The notes under the pieces were generated by a model. It did no database searches. It was not told where the DNA came from and worked only from the letters and a program-made list of their open reading frames with translations. Position numbers and translations under genes: made by a program. Positions 19,140 through 31,835 of a stretch of 64,000 bases of DNA are shown piece after piece (the first letter of the stretch is position 1; the number at the start of each line of letters is the position of its first letter). Location: NCBI RefSeq assembly GCF_001544495.1, contig NZ_FCNZ02000007.1, forward strand, positions 202,918-266,917, given 5' to 3'. Origin of the DNA: Caballeronia telluris. Lineage in GTDB: Bacteria > Pseudomonadota > Gammaproteobacteria > Burkholderiales > Burkholderiaceae.

Positions 19140-21725
19140 ATGAGCGTTACTGCCGTCGCCCCGCCCTGTGACTCGCTGAAAACGGCTTTCAAATCGCAGA
19201 AGGCCGCGCTGCTCGAGCGCTTCCAGACCGCGTCGAACGTCGATTCGCTGATGCACGCCCTCGCCCGCGCCACCGACGACGCGTTGCGCGGCGCCTGGGA
19301 CGCCTGCGAAATGCCGTCGTGGGCGGCGCTCGTGGCGGTCGGCGGCTACGGACGCGGCGAACTGGCACCCTATTCCGACGTCGACATCCTCGTGCTGCTG
19401 CCGGACCACAAGCCGGCCGATTCGGGCGACGCCGACCTCACCGCGCGCATCGAGCGCTTCATCGGCATGGCGTGGGATATCGGGCTCGACATCGGCAGCA
19501 GTGTGCGCTCGGTCGCGCAATGCATCGACGAAGCGAGCAATGACGTGACCGTGCTCACGTCGCTCCTGGAAGCGCGGCGGGTCTGGGGCGACACGCCGCT
19601 TTTCCAGCTGTTTCGCGAGCGCTACCAGCAGACGCTCGATCCGCGCGCGTTCTTCCAGGCGAAAGTGCTGGAAATGCGCCAGCGGCACGCCAAATTCCAG
19701 GACACGCCGTACAGCCTCGAACCGAACGTCAAGGAAAGCCCGGGCGGCCTGCGCGACCTGCAACTCATCCTGTGGATCTCGCGCGCGGCGGGCTTCGGCA
19801 GCAGCTGGCGCGAACTCGACCTGCGCGGCCTCATCACCGAACGCGAAGCGCGCGAACTGCGCCGCAACGAAGGCTTCCTGAAGACGCTGCGCGCGCGCCT
19901 GCACGTGATCGCGAAGCGTCGGCAGGACATTCTCGTGTTCGACCTGCAGACGCCGCTCGCCGAGAGCTTCGGCTTCCAGGCGAGCGCGACCAAGCGCGCG
20001 AGCGAGCAGCTGATGCGCCGCTATTACTGGGCGGCGAAAGCGGTGACGCAGCTCGCGACCATCCTGATCCAGAACGTCGAGGCGCAACTGTTCCCGTCGA
20101 CGAGCGGCGTCACGCGCGTGATTTCGGGACGCTTCGTCGAGAAGCAGGGCATGCTGGAAATCGCCCGCGACGACGTGTTCGAACGCGAACCGCACGCGAT
20201 TCTCGAAGCGTTCCTGCTCTACGAACAGACGCGCGGCATCAAGGGCTTTTCGGCGCGCACGCTGCGCGCGATCTACAACGCGCGCGACCTGATGGACCGC
20301 GACTGGCGGCGCGATCCCGAAAACCGCCGGCTCTTCATGGAGATCCTGAAGCAGCCGGAAGGCATCACGCATGCATTCCGGCTCATGAACCAGACGAGCG
20401 TGCTCGGGCGCTATCTGCTGAATTTCCGGCGCATCGTCGGGCAGATGCAGCACGACCTGTATCACGTCTACACCGTCGACCAGCACATCCTGATGGTGCT
20501 GCGCAATCTCAGGCGCTTCGCAATCGCCGAGCATGCGCACGAGTATCCGTTCTGCAGCCAGATCATCGGCAACTTCGAGCGTCCGTGGGTGCTCTACGTG
20601 GCCGCGCTCTTTCACGACATCGCGAAGGGCCGCGGTGGCGATCACTCGACGCTCGGCATGGTCGACGCGCGGCGCTTCTGCCGCGAGCACGACATCGGCA
20701 CCGAGGACACCGCGCTGATCGTGTGGCTCGTCGAGCAGCATCTGACGATGAGCCAGGTCGCGCAGAAGCAGGACACGAGCGATCCCGAAGTGATCAAGCA
20801 GTTTGCCGCGCTGGTGAAAACCGAGCGGCGGCTGTCGGCGCTGTATCTTTTGACCGTCGCCGATATTCGCGGCACGAGTCCGAAGGTCTGGAATGCGTGG
20901 AAAGGCAAGCTGCTCGAAGACCTTTACCGCGCAACGCGCGCCGTGCTCGGCGGCGCCGAACCCGACGCGCATTCGGAACTGAAATCGCGCCAGGAAGAGG
21001 CGCTCGCGCTTCTGCGGCTCGAAACGGTCCCCGAAAACGCGCAGCGCCGCTTGTGGGACCAGCTCGACGTCGGCTATTTCCTGCGTCACGACGCCGCCGA
21101 TATCGCATGGCAGACGCGCGTGCTTTACAAGCACGTCGAGAGCGTCAAACCGATCGTGCGCGCGCGGCCGTCGCCGATCGGCGCGGGTCTGCAGGTGCTC
21201 GTGTACGTGAAGGATCGCCCGGATCTTTTCGCCGCGATCTGCGGCTATTTCGACAAGAACGGCCTGTCCGTGCTCGACGCGCGCGTGAGCACGACGCGTC
21301 ACGGCTACGCGCTCGACAACTTTCTGGTCGCGCATCCGGACCATGACGGGCATTATCGCGACATCGCGAATCTGGTCGAGGAGCAGCTTGGCACGCTGCT
21401 CACGGCCGAACGCATCTTGCCGGAGCCGTCGAAGGGACGACTGTCGCGGCTCGTGCGCACTTTTCCGATCACACCGCGCGTGGACCTGCGTCCCGACGAG
21501 CGCGGCCAATACTACATCCTGTCCGTGTCTGCGAACGACCGGCAGGGCCTCCTTTATTCGATCGCGCGGGTTCTGGCGCACCACCGGATCGGCGTGCAGG
21601 CGGCGCGGATCAACACGCTCGGCGAACGCGTCGAGGACGTGTTCCTGCTCGACGGCAAAGGCCTTTCCAGCAACCGGACCCAGATTCAGGTCGAAACCGA
21701 ACTGCTGCGCGCGATCGCAGCCTGA
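19140..21725 (+). CDS. glnD: Bifunctional PII uridylyltransferase/uridylyl-removing enzyme
   Basis: Senses glutamine and adds or removes UMP on PII, setting nitrogen metabolism. The 861-residue product has the nucleotidyltransferase motif [19 protein letters not shown] (68-86). A PII-UTase linker domain follows, then an HD hydrolase motif [13 protein letters not shown] and two C-terminal ACT domains ([13 protein letters not shown] and [13 protein letters not shown]). The ATG at 19140 is preferred to a much longer frame that overlaps map. It is 6 bp from the next gene. Confidence 0.97.
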   Translation: MSVTAVAPPCDSLKTAFKSQKAALLERFQTASNVDSLMHALARATDDALRGAWDACEMPSWAALVAVGGYGRGELAPYSDVDILVLLPDHKPADSGDADLTARIERFIGMAWDIGLDIGSSVRSVAQCIDEASNDVTVLTSLLEARRVWGDTPLFQLFRERYQQTLDPRAFFQAKVLEMRQRHAKFQDTPYSLEPNVKESPGGLRDLQLILWISRAAGFGSSWRELDLRGLITEREARELRRNEGFLKTLRARLHVIAKRRQDILVFDLQTPLAESFGFQASATKRASEQLMRRYYWAAKAVTQLATILIQNVEAQLFPSTSGVTRVISGRFVEKQGMLEIARDDVFEREPHAILEAFLLYEQTRGIKGFSARTLRAIYNARDLMDRDWRRDPENRRLFMEILKQPEGITHAFRLMNQTSVLGRYLLNFRRIVGQMQHDLYHVYTVDQHILMVLRNLRRFAIAEHAHEYPFCSQIIGNFERPWVLYVAALFHDIAKGRGGDHSTLGMVDARRFCREHDIGTEDTALIVWLVEQHLTMSQVAQKQDTSDPEVIKQFAALVKTERRLSALYLLTVADIRGTSPKVWNAWKGKLLEDLYRATRAVLGGAEPDAHSELKSRQEEALALLRLETVPENAQRRLWDQLDVGYFLRHDAADIAWQTRVLYKHVESVKPIVRARPSPIGAGLQVLVYVKDRPDLFAAICGYFDKNGLSVLDARVSTTRHGYALDNFLVAHPDHDGHYRDIANLVEEQLGTLLTAERILPEPSKGRLSRLVRTFPITPRVDLRPDERGQYYILSVSANDRQGLLYSIARVLAHHRIGVQAARINTLGERVEDVFLLDGKGLSSNRTQIQVETELLRAIAA

Positions 21726-21731
21726 GAAATT

Positions 21732-23366
21732 ATGCGCGTCAAACTGACAGCCAAACATCCGCGCCCGGCGACGCCGGCGCGTTCCCCCGTTCGTTCCGGC
21801 AGCGCTGCCGGACGCAAGCCCGTACGGGCGGAAGGGCCGGCCGGACCTCGGCCCGCGGGACCGAAGACCGGCGCGCCGCGTGAGGGACGGCCGGATTCGC
21901 GGCCTGCCGGCGGTGAACGCGGTCCGCGTCCTTCGTCTGGCGACCGCGCCGGGAGTACTGGCGAGCGTCGTCCGTTCAAAGCGCGTGGTGACGATTCGCG
22001 ATCCGCTGGCGGTGGTGAACGTGGCCCACGTCCGTCGTTCGGCGACCGTGGCGCCCAGCGTGGCGATCGAGCCGGAAGCTCCGACGAACGTCGTCCGTTC
22101 AAAGCGCGTGGCGACGATTCGCGCCCCGCTGGCGGTGGTGAACGCGGACCGCGTCCGTCGTTCGGCGACCGTGGCGCCCCGCGCGGCGATCGCGCCGGAA
22201 GCTCCGACGACCGTCGTCCGTTCAAGGCCCGTGGTGACGATTCGCGATCCGCTGGCGGTGGTGAACGCGGTCCGCGTCCTTCGTTCGGCGACCGTGGCGC
22301 CCCGCGTGGCGATCGCGCCGGAAGTACCGACGAGCGTCGTCCGTTCAAAGCGCGTGGTGACGATTCGCGATCCGCTGGCGGTGGTGAACGCGGACCGCGT
22401 CCGTCGTTCGGCGACCGTGGCGCCCCGCGTGGCGATCGCGCCGGAAGCTCCGACGAGCGTCGTCCGTTCAAATCGCGTGGCGACGATTCGCGCCCGCCGC
22501 GGCCGTCCCTCGACCGTCCGCGTCGCGACAATGAACGCTCGTCGGCAAAATCAACGCCCAAACCCGCCGACACGCCTTCCCCGGCCCGCCAGGCGCGCGC
22601 CGGCGAGGAAGGCCTCGTGCGCCTGTCGAAAGTGATGTCCGAGCTGGGCCTGTGCTCGCGTCGCGAAGCCGACGAGTGGATCGAAAAAGGCTGGGTGCTC
22701 GTCGACGGCGTGGTGATCGACACGCTCGGCACGCGCATCCGTCCCGACCAGAACGTCGAAATCCTGCCCGCGGCGCACGCCATCCAGTCGCAACTGGTGA
22801 CGATCCTCGTGCACAAGCCGGTCGGCTATGTCTCAGGCCAGGCCGAAGACGGCTATCAACCCGCCGTCACGCTGATCAACCCCTCGAATCACTGGGCCGA
22901 GGACCATTCCGGCATCCGTTTTTCGCCGAACCATCTGCGCACGCTGGCGCCGGCCGGGCGCCTCGACATCGATTCCACCGGGCTTCTCGTCCTCACGCAG
23001 GACGGCCGCGTCGCGAAGCAACTGATCGGCGGCCATTCGGAAGTCGACAAGGAATATCTCGTGCGCGTGACATTCGGCGAACACACGGTCGACGTCGACC
23101 AGCATCTGCCCGACGAGAGCCTCGCGCTCCTGCGCCACGGCCTGGAACTGGACGGCGTCCCGCTCAAGACCGCCCAGGTGAGCTGGCAAAACGGCGAACA
23201 ACTGCGCTTCGTGCTGCGCGAGGGCAAGAAACGCCAGGTCCGCCGCATGTGCGAGCTGGTGGGCCTTGAAGTCGTGGGGCTCAAGCGCATCCGCATGGGA
23301 CACGTCACGCTCGGCGCGCTGCCCGCCGGCCAGTGGCGCTATCTGGGAGCGGACGAGACGTTCTGA
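21732..23366 (+). CDS. RluF-like 23S rRNA pseudouridine synthase with repetitive N-terminal extension
   Basis: Isomerises a uridine in 23S rRNA. Residues 1-290 are a basic, Gly/Arg/Asp/Ser-rich, probably disordered tail with four tandem 41-residue repeats (about 70-233) and a partial fifth. An S4 RNA-binding domain starts at about 297 (VRLSKVMSELGLCSRREADE). The catalytic domain has the Asp motif GRLDIDSTGLLVLTQDG and ends KKRQVRRMCELVGLEVVGLKRI. The S4 and C-terminal blocks resemble E. coli RluF more than RluB, so no symbol is assigned. The ordinary family length is about 240-300 residues; here it is 544. It directly follows glnD. Confidence 0.92.
   Translation: MRVKLTAKHPRPATPARSPVRSGSAAGRKPVRAEGPAGPRPAGPKTGAPREGRPDSRPAGGERGPRPSSGDRAGSTGERRPFKARGDDSRSAGGGERGPRPSFGDRGAQRGDRAGSSDERRPFKARGDDSRPAGGGERGPRPSFGDRGAPRGDRAGSSDDRRPFKARGDDSRSAGGGERGPRPSFGDRGAPRGDRAGSTDERRPFKARGDDSRSAGGGERGPRPSFGDRGAPRGDRAGSSDERRPFKSRGDDSRPPRPSLDRPRRDNERSSAKSTPKPADTPSPARQARAGEEGLVRLSKVMSELGLCSRREADEWIEKGWVLVDGVVIDTLGTRIRPDQNVEILPAAHAIQSQLVTILVHKPVGYVSGQAEDGYQPAVTLINPSNHWAEDHSGIRFSPNHLRTLAPAGRLDIDSTGLLVLTQDGRVAKQLIGGHSEVDKEYLVRVTFGEHTVDVDQHLPDESLALLRHGLELDGVPLKTAQVSWQNGEQLRFVLREGKKRQVRRMCELVGLEVVGLKRIRMGHVTLGALPAGQWRYLGADETF
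21939..22496 (+). repeat. 123-bp in-frame tandem repeat, four full units and a partial
   Basis: Units start at 21939, 22062, 22185 and 22308, with a partial copy at 22431-22496. Each codes for 41 residues beginning GDRAGS and containing ERRPFKARGDD and GGGERGPRPSFGDRG. Copies differ at only a few residues. Because 123 is divisible by three, copy number can change without a frameshift. Confidence 0.93.
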
Positions 23367-23439
23367 ACCGCGCGCCGGCCGCAAACGACCGCCCGCCGCC
23401 CGCCAAAAATACGTCGCGAAAAAACGACGCAAATACCGA

Positions 23440-23483
23440 AATCGACGCGCATGCACCCCAATCGTGCGCGTCGATTTTTTTTC
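23440..23483 (+). terminator. Intrinsic terminator after the pseudouridine synthase gene
   Basis: A 12-bp perfect stem (AATCGACGCGCA with TGCGCGTCGATT, loop of 13 nt) runs into a T-run. It closes the map-glnD-pseudouridine synthase unit. Confidence 0.88.
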
Positions 23484-23591
23484 GAATTTTGTTTAAAGAA
23501 AATATGTCATCCATCCGATAGGCAGGTAACGCCCTTTTTACCGCCTGGAGGGCGCGTTTTCATGCTTCAGACGTCATTGGGGAGAACCGCC

Positions 23592-23825
23592 ATGTCAGTT
23601 GAGATCATTGTTCGCGAAACGAAAACCGGCCTCGAAATCATCAGCGGCCGACGACGGCTCGACGCGCTGCTCGCCCTGCGCGACGAAGTCGTCGTGATGA
23701 GCCCGGGCATCGGAGAAGTCGTGATCGCGCGCCTGCCGGACGGGCGGCTCCAGGCGTCGGCGAACCCCGAGCACGTCAAGCTCTTCCGCCAGCCGGACGT
23801 CGGCAGCAAAAAGACATTCGCATAA
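23592..23825 (+). CDS. Conserved-looking 77-residue protein of unknown function
   Basis: I do not recognise this protein. It starts MSVEIIVRETKTGLEIISG at an ATG preceded by GGGGAGA. It looks like a small mixed beta domain with no signal peptide, membrane segment or cysteine. Middle blocks are RRLDALLALRDEVVVMSPGIG and VIARLPDGRLQAS. It has a terminator on each side (23440-23483 and 23830-23863), so it is probably its own transcription unit. An upstream ATG at 23562 would add ten residues. Confidence 0.75.
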   Translation: MSVEIIVRETKTGLEIISGRRRLDALLALRDEVVVMSPGIGEVVIARLPDGRLQASANPEHVKLFRQPDVGSKKTFA

Positions 23826-23829
23826 GACG

Positions 23830-23863
23830 AAGGCCGCTCCCCCGAGCGGCCTTCTGCGTTTTT
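23830..23863. terminator. Terminator between the 77-residue gene and def
   Basis: Perfect 10-bp stem AAGGCCGCTC / GAGCGGCCTT with a 4-nt loop, then TCTGCGTTTTT on the plus strand. It sits between convergent genes and may also stop def-side transcription. Confidence 0.85.
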
Positions 23864-23890
23864 CGTGCGGCCCGAAGGCGCCGGCGACGT

Positions 23891-26553
<2,663 letters not shown>

Positions 26554-26699
26554 TCAGAAGATCGGTAAAGCGTGGCATCGGCCGGACGGCCAACCCGCGC
26601 GGGCCCGTGCGCGCGCGCACAAAAAATCGCGCTCCCGGTTCAGTCCCATCGGGAGCGCGATGTCGTGGTCCGGCGGGTGACGACAGTGACGCCGGACGC

Positions 26700-27938
26700 T
26701 TACTGGCTGAAGAGCCGCCGCGTCGCGGCCGAGCCCGCCGGGATCCCGGCCTGCTCCAGCTTCGCGTAAAGCGTCATCAGCTGCTTTTCGATGGCGATCA
26801 GCGCCGATTCCGGCAGCGGCCGGCGCTGGTCGTCGACGACGCGCGCGCCGATGCGTTCGGACAGCGACTTCGCGTAATCGCACATCAGGCGGAACGGGAG
26901 AATGTCTTCGTCGGCGACCGGCACGTCGAGCACGAGCGTGATCATCTGGCCGCCCTTGTACGTGAGGTCGTCGCGCAGGAAGTTGGTATCGCCGAACTGG
27001 AGCATGAAGACGGGGTTCTGCTTCGCGTCGAGCTTGACGAAGCGCGTGCCGTCGCGCGAGAGCAGCAGGCCGTCCTGCGACGCCACCGCCTGCACGTAGT
27101 TCGCGGACCACGGCGCGCCGTCCGACAGGATGTTGATCGAGAGCTGCGCGTCGCACTGGGCGGCGAACGCGTCGAGTTCGCGCGCCATGCCAACCGTCTC
27201 CAGCATGTCGGGAAATTCCGGCGCGCCGTCGATGGCGTCGGCAAAACGCTGCACGCCCGTCACGAACTCGGAGAATTCCAGTTCGTTGAGCGGCCCGCTG
27301 CGGTTCGCGAGTTGCGCCGCCGCGCGCAGTTCCTCGTAGCGCGCGCCGTTCTTGAGCAATTCCCAGGTGGACTCGCCTTCGGGCTTGCCCTCGATGTTCA
27401 CCGGCTTGGTTCCCGCGCGGCGCAGACGCTGCGCGAGCGGCACGAGCTTGTCGCCGGCGATCGGCGAGCTCAGCCGGATCGGCACGACACAGTCGATACG
27501 CCGATCGACAAGCGCGGGCGTCGCCGAGGAGAACGTCGTCGCGGCGGGCACGATCGGCTCTTCGGACTCCGTCCCTTCGCTTTCGACGGACGGCTCGCCA
27601 TTGTTCGACGTCGCTTCGGCCTGGAGATCGACGGCGGTATCGGCCGGCGCGACACCGGGCATCGGCGCGCCGCCGAAACTCGGCTCGACGCGCGCTGCTG
27701 CGTTCTGTTCGTGGGCGGCGGCCTCGCCCATCGCGGGCTCGCGGCGCGCGGGCCGTACCGGCTCGATGAACGGATGTTCTTCGTCCGTTTCCTGGCGGGC
27801 GAGCGAATCCGCGGCTTCCTCGGGCATCGGGCGCGGCATCCTGCGACGCACCTTCGCGCTCTGCCACGCGTTGTAAACCACGACGCCGCCCACCACCACG
27901 GCGCCGGCGCCGATCAAACCGAGTGTCAACTCGTCCAT
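26700..27938 (-). CDS. zipA: ZipA-like cell division protein
   Basis: Inner-membrane protein that binds FtsZ and helps anchor the Z ring. The 412-residue product has an N-terminal membrane anchor (LTLGLIGAGAVVVGGVVVY, residues 4-22), a long Pro/Glu/Ala-rich linker, and a C-terminal domain resembling the ZipA FtsZ-binding fold (DAFAAQCDAQLSINILSDG, then ITLVLDVPVADEDILPF). The smc-zipA-ligA order is shared with many beta- and gammaproteobacteria and supports the call. ATG 27938 is used, since the longer frame has no anchor at its N-terminus. Confidence 0.88.
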   Translation of the reverse strand: MDELTLGLIGAGAVVVGGVVVYNAWQSAKVRRRMPRPMPEEAADSLARQETDEEHPFIEPVRPARREPAMGEAAAHEQNAAARVEPSFGGAPMPGVAPADTAVDLQAEATSNNGEPSVESEGTESEEPIVPAATTFSSATPALVDRRIDCVVPIRLSSPIAGDKLVPLAQRLRRAGTKPVNIEGKPEGESTWELLKNGARYEELRAAAQLANRSGPLNELEFSEFVTGVQRFADAIDGAPEFPDMLETVGMARELDAFAAQCDAQLSINILSDGAPWSANYVQAVASQDGLLLSRDGTRFVKLDAKQNPVFMLQFGDTNFLRDDLTYKGGQMITLVLDVPVADEDILPFRLMCDYAKSLSERIGARVVDDQRRPLPESALIAIEKQLMTLYAKLEQAGIPAGSAATRRLFSQ

Positions 27939-28072
27939 GCACGCTCCATCATTCTTTCTAGTTGCGATGCGCTGCGCGATCTGTCGCGCACGCTGTTTTT
28001 CAGCGCGCGCCAACTCCGCGCCTCGCGCGTAAGGCCGGAACGCAGTTCCGGCCTGCTCGGGTTCAAAGTCTT

Positions 28073-31000
28073 TCAGCCAGCATTCTGTGCGAATCCGGCC
28101 GCGGATTCCATGTCCACGGCAACGATCCGCGACACGCCCTGCTCCTGCATCGTCACGCCGATCAGCTGCTGTGCCATTTCCATCGCGATCTTGTTGTGCG
28201 AGATGAACAGGAACTGCGTCTTGACGGCCATCGCGCGCACGAGGTTCGCGAACCGCTCCGTGTTGGCGTCGTCGAGCGGCGCGTCCACTTCGTCGAGCAG
28301 GCAGAACGGCGCCGGATTCAACTGGAACATCGCGAAGACGAGCGCGGTGGCCGTCAGCGCCTTTTCGCCGCCCGAAAGCAAGTGGATGGTCGAATTCTTC
28401 TTGCCGGGCGGCTGCGCCATCACCTGCACGCCGGCGTCGAGAATTTCGTCGCCGGTCATGATGAGCTTTGCCTGCCCGCCGCCGAAAAGACGCGGGAACA
28501 GGTCGCCGAAATGGCGGTTCACTTCGTCGAAGGTGCCTTGCAGGAGCGCGCGCGTTTCCTGGTCGATCTTGTGGATCGCGTCTTCCAGCGTGTTGATCGC
28601 GCTGTTCAGGTCGGCCGACTGGGCGTCGAGGAATTCCTTTCGCTGCGTGGCCGCCGCCAGTTCGTCGAGCGCGGCCATGTTGACGGGCCCGAGCGCCGTG
28701 ATCGCGTTGCTCAGACGCGTGACCTCGCCCTGCAGGTACGACGGCTTCATGTCCGGCGTGAGCTTCGCCTGCAACTCGGCTTCGTCGACACCCGCCGCCT
28801 GCAACTGCTCGACGAACTGCTCGCCGCTGATGCGCGCCGCCTGCTCTTTCAACTGCAATTCGTTGATGCGCTCACGCAGCGGCTGCAACGAACGCTCGAC
28901 GGTCAGGCGCGCTTCGTCGGACTGGCGCAGGCGCGCGGTCAGGTCGTCGAGTTCGATGCGCGCCGCGTGCAGCGTCTCTTCCTTCGCCGCGCGGATGTCG
29001 AGCGCGTCCTGCAAACCGGTTTGCGCGGTCTGCTCGTTGATGGTTTCGAGTTCGGCGCGCGCGTCTTCGAGCGCACCCGCGACGCGTTCGCTCTGGTCGT
29101 GCGCCGTGTCGATGTTGCGCTTGTATTCCTCGATCTTCGCCGCGAGACCGCGCACCGCGAAGCTCGCGTCGCTCGCCGCGCGTTCCAGATCGCGCGCTTC
29201 CTGGCGCGCGTTCGTGAGCGACTCGTCGAGCGCTTCGAAGGCGAGCTGGTTGTCTTCGAAACGCGCCTGCAGTTCGGCGAGTTCGGCGTCGTGACGCTCG
29301 AAATTCGCTTCGGATTCCGCCCTGAGCGCGCGCTGTTCGTCGATTTGCGCCTTGATCTCTTCGAGTTCCTCGCGGATCTGCGTGCTGCGCTGCGTGTAAC
29401 GCTCGTGCGCCTGCGTGAGCTTCAGCACGTCGAGTTGCAGCGCGTGGACGCGCTGGGTCGCGCGCTCGGCGGCCGAGCGCGCATCCGTGAGCGCCTGCGA
29501 GGCCTGCGTGTGCGCGGCCTCGGCGCGCACGGCGGCGGCCTTCGCTTCGTCGGCGAGGAGCGCCTGCGCGCGCACCTGACGCGTGAGGTTTTCGATTTCC
29601 TGCTGGCGCGCGAGCATGCCGGCCTGTTCGGAATCGGCCGCATACAGGGCAACGCCGACGCGCGAAACCATATGCCCCGCCTTCACGACGAACGCCCCGC
29701 CTTCGGGCAGTTGCGCACGCGCGGCGAGCGCCTGGGCGAGATCGTCGGCGATGAAAATCGTGCCGAGCCAGTCGTTGAGCACCGCGCGAATGCCCGGATC
29801 GTCGATGCGCACGAGCGACAAGAGCGGCCGCAGGCCTTGCGGCGTCTCCAAAGGCCGGCCGGCTGGCGGCGGTGCGTAAAACGCGAGCTTGGCGGGCGGC
29901 GCGTCGGTGGCGAACGCCTTTACCCAGTCGAGATTCGAGACTTCGAGCGCCGTCATCCGCTCGCGCAGCGCGGCTTCGAGCGCCGTCTCCCAGCCCGCTT
30001 CGATATGCAGCTTCTTCCAGAGGCGCGGCAGACCGCCCAGCTCGTGCTTGTCGAGCCACGGCTGGATCTTCCCTTCGGTCTGGACGTTTTCCTGAAGCTG
30101 CTTCAGCGCGGCAAGCCGCGCTTCCAGTTGATGGTTCTGCGCGCTTTCGGCCTGCACGCGCTCCTGCGCCGCGCGGCGCTCGCCGTCCAGACGCGGCAGC
30201 GTGGACTGCGCATCCGCGAGACGCGCCTGCGCGTCCGCGAGAATCTCCTCATGCTCGGCAAGCTGCATGCGCAACTCTTCGAGTTGCGCTTCGTCGGGTG
30301 CGTCGAGGCCGCCCGCTTCCGTCTTCAACCGCTCGTGACGCTGCTGCAATTGCTGAAGCTGCTGGTCCGCGTTGCGCTGATGCGCCGCTTCGAGCTTCAA
30401 CGCCTGCTCGGTCTGCGCGATGCCGCCGCGCTCTTCGTTCAGTTGCGTCTGCGCGTCACGCCAGCGCCCTTCGAGCGCGGGCAGTTCGTCGTGCCTGGCG
30501 GCCGCCGTTTCCTGCGCGATGGCCGCTTTTTCCTCGCCAATGCTCAGCGCTTCTTCTGCGTCCTCGATCTCGCCGCGCGCGCGCTCGGCCTGCATCTGCC
30601 ATTGCTCGCGCTGCGCCGTGAGCGCCGCGATCTGCGCCTGCACGCGATTGCGCGACTCGACGATGAAGCGGATCTCCGCCTCCAGCCGGCTCACTTCGGA
30701 ATTCGCTTCGTAGAGCGCGCCCTGCGCGCCCTGCATCGCGTCGCTCGCGCTGTAATGCGCGACGCGCAGCGTCTCCAGTTGCGCTTCCACTTCCCGCAGA
30801 CGCGCAGTCTGCGCTTCGAGTTCGATCTGCGCGTCGCGGATCGCGCGCTGCTGGCGCTCGGCTTCGTTGCCCGCCTCGTTCTTGCGCAAAAGCCACAGCA
30901 GACGCTGCTTCTCTTCGCCCTCAGCCTGCAACTGCTTGTATTTCGTCGCGACGACCGCCTGCCCTTCGAGTTTTTCGAGATTCGCGCTCAGCTCACGAAC

Positions 31001-31591
31001 AATATCTTCGACGCGCGTCAGATTTTCGCGCGTGTCATGCAGACGATTCTCGGTTTCGCGACGCCGTTCCTTGTACTTCGACACCCCCGCCGCTTCTTCG
31101 AGGAACACGCGCAGTTCTTCCGGCTTCGCCTCGATGATCCGCGAGATCATGCCCTGCCCGATGATCGCGTAGGCGCGCGGGCCGAGACCCGTGCCGAGGA
31201 AAATGTCCTGGATGTCGCGGCGGCGTGCCGGCAGGTTGTTGATGTAGTAACTGGAGGTGCCGTCGCGCGTGAGCACGCGCTTCACGGCGATTTCGCCGTA
31301 GGTGCTCCACTGGCCGGCGGCGCGGCCGTCGGCGTTATCGAAGATCAGTTCGACGCTGGCCCGGCTGCCGGGCTTGCGCGCCGTCGAGCCGTTGAAGATC
31401 ACGTCCTGCATCGATTCGCCGCGCAGCTCCGAGGCGCGCGATTCGCCGAGCACCCAGCGCACGGCGTCGATGATGTTGGACTTGCCACAGCCATTCGGTC
31501 CCACGACGCCGACCAGCTGGCCGGGGACCTGGAAATGCGTGGGATCGACGAATGACTTGAAGCCAGCGAGTTTTATCGAGGTCAGACGCAC
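28073..31591 (-). CDS. smc: Chromosome partition/condensin protein SMC
   Basis: ATPase that compacts and segregates the chromosome. The 1172-residue product has Walker A GPNGCGKSNIIDAVRW (from 31), two long coiled coils rich in Glu, Gln, Arg and Ala on either side of a hinge (about 500-680), the ABC signature LLSGGEKALTATAL and Walker B FCLLDEVDAPLDD. The frame opens with GTG. Upstream of zipA on the same strand; a 134-bp gap separates them. Confidence 0.97.
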   Translation of the reverse strand: MRLTSIKLAGFKSFVDPTHFQVPGQLVGVVGPNGCGKSNIIDAVRWVLGESRASELRGESMQDVIFNGSTARKPGSRASVELIFDNADGRAAGQWSTYGEIAVKRVLTRDGTSSYYINNLPARRRDIQDIFLGTGLGPRAYAIIGQGMISRIIEAKPEELRVFLEEAAGVSKYKERRRETENRLHDTRENLTRVEDIVRELSANLEKLEGQAVVATKYKQLQAEGEEKQRLLWLLRKNEAGNEAERQQRAIRDAQIELEAQTARLREVEAQLETLRVAHYSASDAMQGAQGALYEANSEVSRLEAEIRFIVESRNRVQAQIAALTAQREQWQMQAERARGEIEDAEEALSIGEEKAAIAQETAAARHDELPALEGRWRDAQTQLNEERGGIAQTEQALKLEAAHQRNADQQLQQLQQRHERLKTEAGGLDAPDEAQLEELRMQLAEHEEILADAQARLADAQSTLPRLDGERRAAQERVQAESAQNHQLEARLAALKQLQENVQTEGKIQPWLDKHELGGLPRLWKKLHIEAGWETALEAALRERMTALEVSNLDWVKAFATDAPPAKLAFYAPPPAGRPLETPQGLRPLLSLVRIDDPGIRAVLNDWLGTIFIADDLAQALAARAQLPEGGAFVVKAGHMVSRVGVALYAADSEQAGMLARQQEIENLTRQVRAQALLADEAKAAAVRAEAAHTQASQALTDARSAAERATQRVHALQLDVLKLTQAHERYTQRSTQIREELEEIKAQIDEQRALRAESEANFERHDAELAELQARFEDNQLAFEALDESLTNARQEARDLERAASDASFAVRGLAAKIEEYKRNIDTAHDQSERVAGALEDARAELETINEQTAQTGLQDALDIRAAKEETLHAARIELDDLTARLRQSDEARLTVERSLQPLRERINELQLKEQAARISGEQFVEQLQAAGVDEAELQAKLTPDMKPSYLQGEVTRLSNAITALGPVNMAALDELAAATQRKEFLDAQSADLNSAINTLEDAIHKIDQETRALLQGTFDEVNRHFGDLFPRLFGGGQAKLIMTGDEILDAGVQVMAQPPGKKNSTIHLLSGGEKALTATALVFAMFQLNPAPFCLLDEVDAPLDDANTERFANLVRAMAVKTQFLFISHNKIAMEMAQQLIGVTMQEQGVSRIVAVDMESAAGFAQNAG

Positions 31592-31835
31592 GGCGATATC
31601 GCTGTTGGAAAAGAATGCTTGGCGTATCTCTGATACGGGCCGGCGGGCCTTCTCGCGCGCTCTGGATCATGCGCGGCGTGGCCGTCGCCGGTCGAATTGC
31701 TCTCGGGCCTGATGCGTGCTCAAGGCTGCGATCAATACGCTGCCGTCGCGCGAAACACGTGCAATCAACGACTTAGAACCGCTTTGCGGAATCGTCCGAT
31801 TGACGGGTCGGCACGGCCTTCGCGAGCGGTCACAA

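Noticed and set aside
19113..21758. 881-residue minus-strand frame opposite glnD
   Set aside because: Low-complexity Arg/Val-rich antisense shadow of glnD.
21939..22496. CRISPR array in the tandem repeat
   Set aside because: Repeats are contiguous 123-bp coding units without spacers, and no cas genes are near.
21880..22635. 251-residue frame inside the repeat region, plus strand, another frame
   Set aside because: Stays open only because the 123-bp unit has no stop in that frame. No ribosome binding site and no domain.
27962..31555. 1197-residue plus-strand frame opposite smc
   Set aside because: Shadow of smc, whose Walker and signature motifs are complete. The shadow has no domain and a biased composition.
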